A stretch of 64,000 bases of DNA from Nocardiopsis metallicus (GCF_014201115.1 NZ_JACHDO010000001.1:5766001-5830000); one strand, 5' to 3'; shown: positions 16,610-25,628, counted from the stretch's first letter. Translations and numbers: made by a program. Notes: generated by a model from the letters alone, not told the origin.

Positions 16610-17209
16610 ATGTACGAAGGCGCGGTTCAGAATCTGATCGACGAGCTCGGGCGGCTGCCCGGCGTCGGTCCGAAGAGCGCGCAACGCATCGCCTTCCACC
16701 TGCTGTCCGCGGAACACGCGGATGTCAAGCGCCTGGTCAACGCACTCGTCGAGGTCAAGGAGCGGGTGCGCTTCTGCTCGATCTGCGGCAACGTCGCCGA
16801 GGAAACCGAGTGCCGTATCTGCCGTGACGCCCGCCGCGACGCCGCCGTCATCTGCGTCGTCGAGGAATCCAAGGACGTCGTCGCCATCGAACGCACCCGC
16901 GAGTTCCGCGGGCGCTACCACGTGCTCGGGGGCGCCATCAGCCCCATCGAGGGTGTGGGCCCCGACGACCTCCGGGTCAAGGAGCTCATGACCCGCCTGG
17001 CCGACGGCCAGATCACCGAGCTCATCCTGGCGACCGACCCGAACCTGGAAGGGGAGGCCACCGCGACCTACCTGGCGCGGCTGGTCAAACCCATGGGCCT
17101 GAAAGTCACCCGTCTGGCCAGCGGGCTGCCCGTCGGCGGCGACCTCGAGTACGCCGACGAAGTCACTCTGGGACGTGCCTTCGAGGGCCGCCGCAGCCTG
17201 GAGTTCTAG
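16610..17209 (+). CDS. recR: Recombination mediator RecR
   Basis: A complete 199-residue RecR, which acts with RecF and RecO to load RecA at gaps. The helix-hairpin-helix is at the start (LIDELGRLPGVGPKSAQRIA), the C4 zinc finger uses Cys56, 59, 68 and 71 (CSICGNVAEETECRIC), and the Toprim domain follows (AVICVVEESKDVVAIE, ILATDPNLEGEATATYLA). The length equals the family norm. Downstream, about 180 bases without a gene precede lysC. Confidence 0.96.
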   Translation: MYEGAVQNLIDELGRLPGVGPKSAQRIAFHLLSAEHADVKRLVNALVEVKERVRFCSICGNVAEETECRICRDARRDAAVICVVEESKDVVAIERTREFRGRYHVLGGAISPIEGVGPDDLRVKELMTRLADGQITELILATDPNLEGEATATYLARLVKPMGLKVTRLASGLPVGGDLEYADEVTLGRAFEGRRSLEF

Positions 17210-17390
17210 CTCACACTTCGCCGTAATCTGGTCGAAATATGAGTAACCTCCGTTCGAACGGGTAGGCCCGAGCGCTGGCGTGTCAAGACGCCACGCCCTC
17301 CCTCCGCAGGTCGGAGCGGGTGTTGTTGGCGTCGCTAGCTACACTCCGATTGTTAATTGTCTTGATCCCAACTCCTCAGGAGCATCGATC

Positions 17391-18662
17391 GTGGCCCTAA
17401 TCGTGCAGAAGTACGGTGGGTCTTCCGTGGCTGACGCGGAAGCCATCAAGCGAGTAGCCCAAAGGATCGTGGCTCAGAAAAAGGCGGGACATGACGTCGT
17501 GGTCGTGGTCTCGGCCATGGGCGACACGACCGACGAACTGCTGGACCTGGCGGAACAGGTCTCCCCGATGCCTCCGGCGCGCGAGCTCGACATGCTCGTC
17601 ACCGCCGGTGAGCGCATGTCGATGGCCCTCGTGGCGATGGCCATCGAGAACCTCGGGTACGAGGCCCGTTCCTTCACCGGATCCCAGGCCGGGGTCATCA
17701 CCACGTCGTTGCACGGCAACGCCAAGATCATCGACGTGACCCCCGGGCGCATCCAGGAGGCCATCGGCGAGGGCTCCATCTGCATCGTCGCCGGCTTCCA
17801 GGGCGTCTCCCAGGACACCAAGGACATCACGTCCCTGGGTCGTGGCGGTTCCGACACCACCGCCGTCGCTCTCGCGGGCGCGCTCAACGCCGACGCCTGC
17901 GAGATCTACAGCGACGTGGACGGCGTGTTCACCGCCGACCCCCGCGTCGTTCCCACCGCGCAGCGCATCCCGCAGATCTCCTACGAGGAGATGCTGGAGA
18001 TGGCCGCCAGCGGCACGAAGATCCTGCACCTGCGCTGCGTCGAGTACGCGCGCCAGTACAACATTCCCCTGCACGTCCGCTCGTCGTTCAGCCAGAAGCC
18101 CGGAACGTGGATCGTTTCGGAAGTCGAGGAAAGCGAAGGCATGGAACAGCCGATCATCTCCGGGGTCTCCCACGACCGGAGCGAAGCCAAGATCACCGTC
18201 GTCGGCGTCCCCGACAAGGTCGGTGAGGCCGCGACGATCTTCAAGGCGCTCGCGGACGCCGAGATCAACATCGACATGATCGTGCAGAACGTGTCGGCGG
18301 TCTCCACATCCCGCACGGACATCTCGTTCACCGCGCCGAAGGAGTTCGGCAAGGTGGCGGTGTCCGCCCTGAAGAAGGTTCAGGAGAAGGTCGGCTACGA
18401 CTCCCTGCGCTACGACGACAAGATCGGCAAGGTCTCGCTGATCGGCGCCGGTATGCGCTCCTACCCGGGCGTCACCGCGCGCTTCTTCGACGCGATCGCC
18501 TCCTCCGGCACCAACGTCGAGATGATCTCCACCTCGGAGATCCGCATCTCGGTCATCGTCGAGGAGGACCAGGTCGACGCCGCGGTCCAGGCCGCGCACA
18601 GTGAGTTCCAGCTCGACGCCGACCAGGTCGAGGCTGTCGTCTACGGAGGTACCGGCCGATGA
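17391..18662 (+). CDS. lysC: Aspartate kinase
   Basis: The first enzyme of the aspartate family pathway (aspartate to aspartyl phosphate), 423 residues. The kinase domain begins LIVQKYGGSSVADAEAIKRV, and the C-terminal 170 residues hold two ACT domains for lysine/threonine feedback (AKITVVGVPDKVGEAATIF, KVSLIGAGMRSYPGVTARFF). The GTG at 17391 follows AGGAG. An internal ATG at 18141 could start the small beta subunit. The stop overlaps the asd ATG by 4 bases (ATGA), giving translational coupling. The roughly 180-base leader contains no lysine riboswitch that I can recognise. Confidence 0.95.
   Translation: MALIVQKYGGSSVADAEAIKRVAQRIVAQKKAGHDVVVVVSAMGDTTDELLDLAEQVSPMPPARELDMLVTAGERMSMALVAMAIENLGYEARSFTGSQAGVITTSLHGNAKIIDVTPGRIQEAIGEGSICIVAGFQGVSQDTKDITSLGRGGSDTTAVALAGALNADACEIYSDVDGVFTADPRVVPTAQRIPQISYEEMLEMAASGTKILHLRCVEYARQYNIPLHVRSSFSQKPGTWIVSEVEESEGMEQPIISGVSHDRSEAKITVVGVPDKVGEAATIFKALADAEINIDMIVQNVSAVSTSRTDISFTAPKEFGKVAVSALKKVQEKVGYDSLRYDDKIGKVSLIGAGMRSYPGVTARFFDAIASSGTNVEMISTSEIRISVIVEEDQVDAAVQAAHSEFQLDADQVEAVVYGGTGR
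18141..18662 (+). other. Probable internal start: aspartate kinase beta subunit
   Basis: Within lysC, an ATG (MEQPIISGVSHDRSEAK) is preceded by GAGGAAAGCGAAGG and begins exactly where the beta subunit starts in corynebacterial LysC (MEEAVLTGVATDKSEAK). The product would contain only the two ACT domains and assemble with the full-length alpha chain. This is an inference from known actinobacterial alpha2beta2 kinases. Confidence 0.6.
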
Positions 18663-19720
18663 GCAACCGTCTTCCCACCCTGGCCATCGTCGGCGCGACC
18701 GGCGCCGTCGGCACCGTCATGCTCGACATCCTCACCCAGCGTGAGAACGTGTGGGGCGAGATCCGCCTGATCGCCTCGCCCCGCAGCGCGGGCAAGGTCC
18801 TGAGCGTGCGCGGCGAGGACGTCGTCGTGCAGGCGCTGGCCCCCGAGGTCTTCGACGGCGTCGACGTCGCCATGTTCGACGTACCGGACGAGGTGTCCAA
18901 GGAGTGGGCGCCGATCGCCGCCGCCCGCGGTGCGGTCGCCGTCGACAACTCCGGCGCGTTCCGCCTGGACTCCGACGTCCCGCTGGTGGTTCCCGAGGTC
19001 AACGCGGACCAGGTGCGCAACCGTCCGCGCGGCATCATCTCGAACCCGAACTGCACCACCCTGTCGATGATCGTGGCGATCGGTGCCCTGCACCGGACCT
19101 ACGGCGTCCAGGAGCTCGTGGTCTCCTCCTACCAGGCCGCCTCCGGAGCCGGCCAGGAGGGTATCGACGTCCTGCGCGACCAGATGGCCAAGGCCGCCTC
19201 GGACCGCACCCTCGGCGACAAGTCGGGCGACATGCGCTCGGCCGTCGACGAGCTCGGCCCGTTCCCGGCGCCGCTGGCCTACAACGTCGTGCCGTGGGCG
19301 GGTTCGCTCAAGGACGACGGCTGGTCCTCGGAGGAGCTGAAGGTCCGCAACGAGTCCCGCAAGATCCTGGGCCTGCCCGACCTGAAGGTCTCCGCCACCT
19401 GCGTGCGCGTCCCGGTGATCACCACGCACTCGCTGGTCGTGCACGCGACCTTCGACAGCGAGATCGCCGCCGACGACGCCCGCAAGCTGCTGGGCGCGGC
19501 CGAGGGCGTCGAGGTCCTGGACGACCCCGCCAAGGGCGAGTTCCCGACCCCGAACGACGTCGTGGGCACCGATCCGACCTGGGTCGGCCGCATCCGGCAG
19601 TCCATCGACGACCCGAAGTCGCTCGACCTCTTCCTGTGCGGGGACAACCTGCGCAAGGGCGCCGCGCTGAACACCGCGCAGATCGCCGAGGTCGTCGCCA
19701 AGGAGTTCACCCGGGCCTGA
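18659..19720 (+). CDS. asd: Aspartate-semialdehyde dehydrogenase
   Basis: The second step of the aspartate pathway, reducing aspartyl phosphate to the semialdehyde with NADPH; 353 residues. The dinucleotide fold is LAIVGATGAVGTVMLDIL, the catalytic Cys132 lies in SNPNCTTLSM, and a conserved substrate-site segment is CVRVPVITTHSLVVHATFD. It overlaps lysC by 4 bases, so the enzymes of the first two steps are made together for lysine, threonine, methionine and peptidoglycan diaminopimelate. Confidence 0.96.
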   Translation: MSNRLPTLAIVGATGAVGTVMLDILTQRENVWGEIRLIASPRSAGKVLSVRGEDVVVQALAPEVFDGVDVAMFDVPDEVSKEWAPIAAARGAVAVDNSGAFRLDSDVPLVVPEVNADQVRNRPRGIISNPNCTTLSMIVAIGALHRTYGVQELVVSSYQAASGAGQEGIDVLRDQMAKAASDRTLGDKSGDMRSAVDELGPFPAPLAYNVVPWAGSLKDDGWSSEELKVRNESRKILGLPDLKVSATCVRVPVITTHSLVVHATFDSEIAADDARKLLGAAEGVEVLDDPAKGEFPTPNDVVGTDPTWVGRIRQSIDDPKSLDLFLCGDNLRKGAALNTAQIAEVVAKEFTRA

Positions 19721-19880
19721 GCCTGACCGGGTCCGTGCCGGGCTGATCAGCTCTGACCCGGCCGGATGGCAACTGAGGGCGGTGGTTCGCCCCTTCCGTG
19801 GAGCAGTCGCGCGGAGGAGACGGGCCACCGCCCTTCGCCATGCCCGGTGCCACCAACACTCCTGCCCCCGCGCCCCCGGT

Positions 19881-19934
19881 GATCTTGCTACCAGAAGCAA
19901 GTTCGGCGCCGATTTCGCTTCTGGTAGCAAGATC
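19881..19934. repeat. 54-bp palindromic intergenic repeat, copy 1
   Basis: Two perfect 18-base arms (GATCTTGCTACCAGAAGC and its complement) enclose 18 bases that are themselves partly palindromic. A second copy with compensating arm changes lies at 53928-53981 in the opposite orientation. Both copies are in intergenic DNA at the 3' ends of minus-strand regulator genes, here GntR/UTRA. It could work as a terminator-like hairpin or a small dispersed repeat. Confidence 0.85.
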
Positions 19935-19952
19935 ACGGGGGATTTTGGGGTG

Positions 19953-20678
19953 CTAGCGCCTCGGGCGCGGGCGGGCGAGGGACAGTTTGTAGAGGAGTCG
20001 GCACTGCTCGGCCGAGCCGATGAGGTCGGAGGTCTCGACCGGGCGGTCACCGCTGTAGTGGGTCCGTTCGACGACCAGGACGGTCACCCCGGGGGCGGAG
20101 TCCAGGAGTGCGGCCTCGGAGTCGCGCAGGGCTCGGACCCCGACCTCCTCCACGACCCGGTCCACAGGGAACCCGGCCGCGCCTAGCCGCTCCAGGGGGC
20201 CGGTCTCGGCGGCGTCGAAGGGGGTGCGCAGGGTTCCGGCGGTCAGTACCGCGGGTTCCCAGGACCGGTGCAGGGTGACCGGCCGGTTCGCGGAGAACCC
20301 CCGCGAGGTGGTCAGGTACACGGGTTCGCCGTCGCGGAGCCGGAGCCTGGAGCTGAGCGGGGCCGAGCAGAGTTCCTGTTCGGTGCTGATCAGTTCGCGG
20401 GAGAGCCTGCCCAGGCCGGAGCCTGAGGTGGCGTCGGTGCGGGAGAGCCGGTAGATCTCGGGCACGGTCCGCACGTAGTACCCGGAGCCGGGCCGGGCCT
20501 CGACCAGGCCCTCGGTGACCAGTAGGCGGAGAGCAGTGCGGGAGATCTGCTCGCTGACCCGGTAGGCGCGGGCCAGCCGGGTGCGGGAGGGGAGCCGCGT
20601 TCCGGGGGTCAGTTCGCCGTTGAGGATCGGTTCACGGAGCTGGTCGGCCAGCCAGAGGTACTGGGGTTGCCTGGACAC
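19953..20678 (-). CDS. GntR family transcriptional regulator with UTRA ligand domain
   Basis: A 241-residue HutC-subfamily regulator. The winged helix is at residues 10-75 (LADQLREPILNGELTPGTRL, SRTRLARAYRVSEQISRTAL), and the C-terminal UTRA domain shows the usual strands (RLRDGEPVYLTTSRGFSAN, VTVLVVERTHYSGDRPVETS). Its ligand and targets are unknown; no obvious transporter or catabolic gene is adjacent. The 54-bp palindromic repeat lies 18 bases after its stop. Confidence 0.87.
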   Translation of the reverse strand: MSRQPQYLWLADQLREPILNGELTPGTRLPSRTRLARAYRVSEQISRTALRLLVTEGLVEARPGSGYYVRTVPEIYRLSRTDATSGSGLGRLSRELISTEQELCSAPLSSRLRLRDGEPVYLTTSRGFSANRPVTLHRSWEPAVLTAGTLRTPFDAAETGPLERLGAAGFPVDRVVEEVGVRALRDSEAALLDSAPGVTVLVVERTHYSGDRPVETSDLIGSAEQCRLLYKLSLARPRPRR

Positions 20679-21031
20679 CGCTCACCCGGCCTCTGCCGAG
20701 CCCCCGGTGTGCGGGGTGGTTCTGGCCGTACGCACGAGTCGGTGGTCGCGGGTGCCCGTGTCGCCACCGTTTCCGGTGCCGATCCCGGGGAGGAGAGAGG
20801 GAGTGGACCTGCCAGATCGCCGAAGCTTGCCCATGCTTCCAGTAAAGCAGTGGAAAAGCCTGGTGGGGGGCGCTACCCGAAAGTAGTCGGCGCTGACCGG
20901 TGGGGGACCACGGATTCGGAAGTGCGCCGTCCAGGTCAGGGAAACGCCCGAAACTGTCGGAATGTGTGTGCCTGGCCACCCTGGGTTACTACTCTGTGTA
21001 TCGAGGCAACTACGTCTTGCTTGGGGGAGTC

Positions 21032-21415
21032 ATGATCACGAACCTTTCGGACCAGGTGAGCCGGGCCGACCTGCCGCGGAACGTGGACGACGTCAGTCCC
21101 GCTCTCGCCTGGCTGACCGGCATCACCGGTATCATCTTCGGGCTGATTTTCCTCGCCGTCATCGTGCTGGTGATCGCGGCGGTCATCTCGGCGCTGATCG
21201 ACGGCGACACCTCCGGGGGCGGCAAGCTCCTGTGGGTCATCTTCATCCTCTGGGCCCCGTTGTTCGGCGCGGTCGCCTGGTTCGTGGTCGGGAAGAAGGG
21301 GCACTTCAACCGCCTCCTCGGCATCGACAAGGGTCGGGCCCGCCACACGGTGCCGACCAGCGTCGGGCAGCACAGCAACGTCGCGTCCGACCAGACCGGC
21401 CTCGGCCACGCCTGA
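21032..21415 (+). CDS. Small membrane protein with PLDc_N-type domain
   Basis: A 127-residue protein with two strongly predicted membrane segments at about residues 28-56 (ALAWLTGITGIIFGLIFLAV and on) and 67-88 (LLWVIFILWAPLFGAVAWFV). A soluble, basic tail follows. The second segment has the WxxFIxxxPxxGxxxWFxxG-like spacing of the phospholipase D N-terminal membrane domain (PLDc_N) that occurs alone in many actinobacterial proteins. The ATG at 21032 has GGGGGAG in front of it. Function unknown. A terminator follows the stop. Confidence 0.7.
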   Translation: MITNLSDQVSRADLPRNVDDVSPALAWLTGITGIIFGLIFLAVIVLVIAAVISALIDGDTSGGGKLLWVIFILWAPLFGAVAWFVVGKKGHFNRLLGIDKGRARHTVPTSVGQHSNVASDQTGLGHA

Positions 21416-21442
21416 CCCGGTCGCACCCGAGCAGGGCCGAGC

Positions 21443-21486
21443 GGGCCCCGGTTCATCAGGATTCTCCGCTGAACCGGGGCCCTTCG
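21443..21486 (+). terminator. Terminator after the PLDc_N-type gene
   Basis: A 13-bp perfect stem GGGCCCCGGTTCA / TGAACCGGGGCCC with a 14-base loop is followed by TTCG. It lies 28 bases after the stop codon and also faces the convergent DUF952 gene. Confidence 0.8.
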
Positions 21487-21576
21487 CGTGGACGGGGGGT
21501 GCTGTGCGCGCGGGCGTCGCGCGGATGACAAGGTGATGTGTCCTCACGTCGACTCATCGCCCTGTCGCTTTGCCGC

Positions 21577-21969
21577 TCAGCCGTCCGAGACCAGACAGGG
21601 CCCGGGATCCATGACGGTCTCCATCGCCGTGTACCTCCCCCGAGGGTCGCGGACCAGCCGCCGCAGGGCGCACACCGCCCGGCGGGGGATCGTCCCGTAG
21701 ACGTGCGGGAAGAGCACGTCTTCGGCGGCTCCGGGTGGGGGAGTGGGGGCGGCTGCCTCCCACCGAACCTCGGCGGGCACCTTCTCGGTGTCCACCACCA
21801 GCACGATCATCGGCTCTGCGGGTTCGGAGTAGAACGCATTGGCCACGGCCAGCATGGTGGGCGTGTCAGGAGAGGCGTGCAAGAACCCCTCGGAGTCGAG
21901 GGAGTCGGCCTCGATGTCTCCCCCGGCCCGCCAGCGTGAGAGTTCGGTCAGGTGCATTACATGAGCCAT
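21577..21969 (-). CDS. DUF952 family protein
   Basis: A 130-residue small globular protein matching the DUF952 pattern: an N-terminal IxHLTxxxxWxxA-like start (HVMHLTELSRWRAGGDIEA), the core EGFLHASP, LVVDTEKVPAEVRWE, and the conserved FPHVYGTIPRRAV near the end. The family has a beta-trefoil-like fold of unknown biochemical function and is often encoded alone. It is convergent with the preceding small membrane protein. Confidence 0.85.
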   Translation of the reverse strand: MAHVMHLTELSRWRAGGDIEADSLDSEGFLHASPDTPTMLAVANAFYSEPAEPMIVLVVDTEKVPAEVRWEAAAPTPPPGAAEDVLFPHVYGTIPRRAVCALRRLVRDPRGRYTAMETVMDPGPCLVSDG

Positions 21970-22036
21970 GAGCTGGACGCTACACGTTCAGTCGCGGAAT
22001 CTGGCCGACAGGGCCCGCGCGGCATCGGGGTACGGT

Positions 22037-22089
22037 GTTCGCGGGATGAGTACACGGAAGCCCTCGCCTTCGCAGGTGGGGGCTTCCGC
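22037..22089. repeat. 53-bp dyad repeat, copy A
   Basis: This 53-bp unit begins GTTCGCGGGATGAGTACACG and ends in a hairpin with arms around GGAAGCCC and GGGGCTTCC. A 49/53 identical copy is at 35837-35889. Flanking similarity (GCAYCGGGGT) extends a few bases upstream. At 37614 the related string CGCGGGATGAATACACG is the 5' end of a DUF397 gene read on the other strand, so the unit probably derives from a DUF397 gene junction. Confidence 0.75.
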
Positions 22090-22208
22090 ATTGTTCGAGC
22101 GGGCTCGCGCAGTGCGGCGTCGAGTGGTGCCGAGTAGCGCCCGCGACTCGGCGGTCGGTCGGTGGTCATCCGGGGCACCGCATCGGTCATGTTGAGAGAA
22201 GCGGGGAG

Positions 22209-22229
22209 TTGTCCACAGGATGTGGATAA
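22209..22229. promoter_or_regulatory. Inverted DnaA-box pair, left copy
   Basis: TTGTCCACA and TGTGGATAA (a perfect TTATCCACA on the other strand) are separated by 3 bases. The same arrangement, 21 of 22 bases identical through the following C, is at 40521-40542. Together the two copies bracket the accessory region. Confidence 0.6.
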
Positions 22230-22299
22230 CGTTCGACGGCACGTGGCGTTCGATCGGAAAGCGCTTCCGGGCGGGGCAGGGCGTACGGGGCGCCACGGC

Positions 22300-22645
22300 G
22301 GCCCGACCCGCCAGTTCTCCTGAAGTATCGACCGACGGATGAACGCCCCGAGCCCTGAATTTCTCCAGATCCCTCGCGGGGTACTTATCGTAGATTTCGA
22401 TAACGTGTCAATGCCTTTTCGTGGCCGAATGCGGTCGCTTTTTCATTCAACTTCAATGACCAGTGTTCAGGTGCTTGGCCGGAGTTCTTTTGATTGGGGC
22501 GCCTGGGATTTCGGTTGCGCGTGCCCCCGGATGGATGGTTCTGTGAATTTGAGTCGCCCTCAACGGCGGAGTTCTTGGAGATCGGGTCTGTGCTCGCCCT
22601 TATCGAGTACAGCCCGCGCGAATCACGATCCCGCTGGGAGGGGCG
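22300..22645. other. Relatively AT-rich leader of the ABC operon, no supported gene
   Basis: This stretch is clearly lower in GC than its surroundings (for example TTTTTCATTCAACTTCAATG). Open frames across it lack codon bias. One starts with PRGVLIVDFDNV, which looks like the first strand of an NYN nuclease domain, but the similarity stops at once. It probably holds the promoter of the ABC operon and may be residue of transferred DNA. Confidence 0.5.
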
Positions 22646-23533
22646 ATGGCGAAGTACACCGTCTCGGTGCGAAAGCTCAGCAAGTCCTACGGCACGCACA
22701 AGGTCATCAACGGGCTGGACTTCGACCTGGCCATGGGGGTGACCGGGGTGCTGGGGCCGAACGGGGCGGGTAAGACCACGCTTCTGAGGTGCCTGGCCAC
22801 CGTTCTCAGAGCTGACGCGGGACAGCTGGACCTCCTCGGTCTGAACCCCGACATCACATCCGAGCGGACAAGAATCCGACGGAACCTGGGATACCTTCCG
22901 CAGGACCCCGGAATGTATCCGAACTTCACCTGCCAGGAGATGCTCGACTACATCGCTGTTCTGCGGGAGATCTCCAATAAGGAGGAGCGCGAAGAGGCGG
23001 TGGCGCGTGCTCTGGCAGAGGTCGACCTGTCCTCGTCCGCGGGGACCAAGATCAGGAAACTCTCGGGTGGTATGCGCCAGCGACTCGCCATCGCGCAGGC
23101 ATTCCTGGCCGACCCCGGGTTCGTGATCCTGGACGAGCCGACCGTCGGTTTGGACCCGGAGCAGCGCATGCGGTTCCGTACGTTGATCTCACAGAAGAGC
23201 GAGCAGCGCACGGTGGTGCTGTCGACTCACCAGACCGATGACGTCGCCGCCCTGTGCAGCCGGGTCCTGGTCTACCGGGACGGTCGGGTCCTCTTCGCCG
23301 GGACGCCTCAGGAACTGGCGGAACACGCCCGTGGCCGGGTGTGGGTGTCCGAGCGGCCGCCGGGGCGGCAGCACGCGATGTGGCGCACGGCCTCGGGAGA
23401 CTACCGGAGCATCGGAGAGCGGCCTCCGGGTGCGCGGGCAGCCGAACCCGCGGTGGAGGACGGCTACCTCCTCCTGCTCGAATCCGCGCCGAAGGCGGCC
23501 GACACGGAGAACAGCATCGGGAGACTCCGTTGA
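22646..23533 (+). CDS. ABC transporter ATP-binding protein
   Basis: A 295-residue ABC-2/ABC exporter ATPase. Walker A GPNGAGKTT is at residues 37-45, the signature LSGGMRQRLAIAQAFLADPG leads directly to Walker B FVILDEPTVGLDPEQR, and the H-loop is in VVLSTHQTDDVAAL. The C-terminal 80 residues are a variable domain (VWVSERPPGRQHAMWRTASG). The ATG at 22646 is preceded by GGGAGGGGCG. It overlaps the permease start by 4 bases (TTGA). With the two downstream membrane proteins it forms an export or membrane-stress operon of unknown substrate. Confidence 0.92.
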   Translation: MAKYTVSVRKLSKSYGTHKVINGLDFDLAMGVTGVLGPNGAGKTTLLRCLATVLRADAGQLDLLGLNPDITSERTRIRRNLGYLPQDPGMYPNFTCQEMLDYIAVLREISNKEEREEAVARALAEVDLSSSAGTKIRKLSGGMRQRLAIAQAFLADPGFVILDEPTVGLDPEQRMRFRTLISQKSEQRTVVLSTHQTDDVAALCSRVLVYRDGRVLFAGTPQELAEHARGRVWVSERPPGRQHAMWRTASGDYRSIGERPPGARAAEPAVEDGYLLLLESAPKAADTENSIGRLR

Positions 23534-25014
23534 CTTCCCCTGCAATGGCGCTCACGTGGGCCGAGATTCACCGGTTCGCGAGAAGCCCTCTCGTCCTGCC
23601 CCTGGTATTGGTGCTGCTCGTCTCCAGAACCCTGTCGACGTGGCGGGACATGACGGACTGGACGATCCAGAGCGTGGACGCCGCCACCACTCTCGTCCTG
23701 GTCGGAGCGGGTGTCATGCTCGCGGCGAACCTGGCGGTACTCCGAGAACGAGGTGGAGGTACGGCTGACCTGCTGGAATCCCTGCCGCTTCCGGCCGCGA
23801 ACCGAACCTGGTCCGTCCTGTGCGCGTCCCTGTTCTGCGGCGCTGCCGCTGCGCTCCTCGTGTTGTCCCTGCACGTGCCGACCCTGCTCGTGGGTGCGGC
23901 CCCCGCCGGTGTCTTCCGGCCCCAGGAGCTCGCGGCCGGGGTGCTGGCCGTCATGCTGATGGGCGCACTCGGAGTGGCGCTGGGGCGCTGGGTACCCTCT
24001 CCCGTCGCGGCTCCCGTGGTCCTCATGCTCATCGTGTGGTCGCTGTTCCAGTTCCGTGACAGTTGGCTGCTGCCGCTCGTCCCCACCCAGGCGCTGCCCT
24101 TCGAAGCCGCCCGGCCGCCGCTATGGCACCTGCTCTACCTGGCGGCCCTGGTGACCGCGGTTTCCCTGGCAGCTGTGATGCGCCACCGGCGCACCACCGG
24201 TACGGTAGCCGCCGCGGTCGCGGCCTCCGCCGCCGTGGTGGGTGCCGCGACCCTGACCGCCGTCCCATCCGCCTTCGAAGGGGCCGAGCCGGTCGAACTC
24301 GCCGGGACGCACGAGGGACGGGTGACGGTCACCGCTCAGGCGAGTGCCTGCGAGGAGCACGACGGAGTCGACTACTGCGCGCTGCCGGGCTTCGAGCCCT
24401 GGGTACCGCTGTGGCGGGACGCGATCGGCCCGGTGCTCGAAGCGGCTCCGCCGCAGGCGCCCCAGCTCGAAGCCGTCTACCAGTACACCGGATACGCCTT
24501 CAACGACCTGGAAGGCGGAGGGTACGCCCTCGTCGGTACCACCTGGGGCAGAAACGGGGGAGAGGTCGAGTACCGGCGTGCGGTCGCCGGGTCGGTGGCC
24601 GCGTTCATGGCGGGCTTCCCTCCCCCGGACGTACTGCAGTCGGACGGTCAGGGGGGCTTCGGCTGTGACGCCGCGGGTCAGGCCCGGACGGTCATCGCGC
24701 TGTGGCTGCTCGGTCAGACCGAAGCCCCCGTCGCCGCGGGTACCGAACGTGAGCACATGGCGGAGGTCGGCTCGGATGAGGTCGTGGCGGTGGAGCTTCC
24801 GGCTTCGGTGTTCGGGGCGGTCTCCTATGGCCAGGCCGAACTCGACATGGCCGAGGAGCTCCTGGCGGACCCGAACACCCAGACGCTGGTGCACCAGGAG
24901 TGGGAGCGGCTGGTGGACGTGGAGACAACCCTGGAAGAGGCCGCGGACGTTCTCGGCGTGGCAGTTCCGCCCGGGGAGCCGAGCGGTGCCGAACGGGGGA
25001 CCGCATGCGCGTGA
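23530..25014 (+). CDS. ABC transporter permease with large extracytoplasmic domain
   Basis: A 494-residue membrane protein. Residues 1-230 hold about six hydrophobic segments (PLVLPLVLVLLVSRTL, AAALLVLSLHVPTLLVG, MLIVWSLFQFRDSWLL, LYLAALVTAVSLAAVM and others). The remaining 260 residues are soluble, contain four or more cysteines and probably face outwards. I chose the TTG at 23530, coupled to the ATPase stop; an ATG 15 bases on is an alternative. The soluble domain resembles no enzyme that I know. The ATG of the next gene overlaps its end by 10 bases. Confidence 0.75.
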   Translation: MTSPAMALTWAEIHRFARSPLVLPLVLVLLVSRTLSTWRDMTDWTIQSVDAATTLVLVGAGVMLAANLAVLRERGGGTADLLESLPLPAANRTWSVLCASLFCGAAAALLVLSLHVPTLLVGAAPAGVFRPQELAAGVLAVMLMGALGVALGRWVPSPVAAPVVLMLIVWSLFQFRDSWLLPLVPTQALPFEAARPPLWHLLYLAALVTAVSLAAVMRHRRTTGTVAAAVAASAAVVGAATLTAVPSAFEGAEPVELAGTHEGRVTVTAQASACEEHDGVDYCALPGFEPWVPLWRDAIGPVLEAAPPQAPQLEAVYQYTGYAFNDLEGGGYALVGTTWGRNGGEVEYRRAVAGSVAAFMAGFPPPDVLQSDGQGGFGCDAAGQARTVIALWLLGQTEAPVAAGTEREHMAEVGSDEVVAVELPASVFGAVSYGQAELDMAEELLADPNTQTLVHQEWERLVDVETTLEEAADVLGVAVPPGEPSGAERGTACA

Positions 25015-25628
25015 TGCCGCGGATCGTGTTTGCGACCGCCCGGGCGATGGACTGGGTTCCCCTGGGCGTGGCCGCCCTCGTGTCGGTGCTGATCACCGCC
25101 TGGGGGTTCACCGGACCGTACGTCGACACCGACCTGCTGGCGGTGTCGCTTCGCTCGGCGGCGGTCCTTCTGGGCGCGGCCGCCGGATTCGGACTGACTG
25201 ACGCCGCGGAGAACACGACCGCGGCCTCACCCGTGCCCCGATGGATGCGTCAGTGGACGCGCACACTGCTGGCCGGGGCGGCCGCGGCGGCAGCCTGGGG
25301 TGTCGCTTACCTGTCGGTGGAGCTGCGACTGCCCGAGGAGCACAGTGGGGTGTTCGCGGGGTTGCCGGTGGAAGCGGCCGTGGTCATTCTGACGGGGTTG
25401 GCCTGCACGTCTGTTGTACGGCGCTGGATGAACGGATACCCGGCGGCGCTCATCGGAAGCACGGTGCTGCTGGTGCTCGTGGCCGTCTCCCTGATGTACC
25501 GGAGCGAGTTCTGGCTCTGGTATCCGCCGTCCGCGCCTGAATGGGAGGGGCTCCACCGTGTTTGGGCCGTGCTCATCCCCCTGCCGCTTCTGATGCTGGT
25601 TATCGGAAACCGGGAGAACCCCAGGTAG
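25005..25628 (+). CDS. Integral membrane protein, third gene of the ABC operon
   Basis: A 207-residue protein with about six predicted membrane segments (WVPLGVAALVSVLITAWGF, SAAVLLGAAAGFGLTD, TLLAGAAAAAAWGVAYLSV, EAAVVILTGLACTSVV, ALIGSTVLLVLVAVSLMY, WAVLIPLPLLMLVIG). Its start overlaps the permease stop, so the three genes are coupled and it is probably the second permease subunit. Beyond the stop, 55 bases precede the convergent ComF-like pseudogene. Confidence 0.75.
   Translation: MRVMPRIVFATARAMDWVPLGVAALVSVLITAWGFTGPYVDTDLLAVSLRSAAVLLGAAAGFGLTDAAENTTAASPVPRWMRQWTRTLLAGAAAAAAWGVAYLSVELRLPEEHSGVFAGLPVEAAVVILTGLACTSVVRRWMNGYPAALIGSTVLLVLVAVSLMYRSEFWLWYPPSAPEWEGLHRVWAVLIPLPLLMLVIGNRENPR

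Noticed and set aside
17210..17390. Possible lysine riboswitch upstream of lysC
   Set aside because: No conserved L-box elements; the only structures are short GC hairpins.
22339..22645. A frame that begins PRGVLIVDFDNV, like an NYN nuclease domain
   Set aside because: The similarity covers one strand only; the rest lacks the acidic active-site residues, so at most it is a trace of a lost gene.
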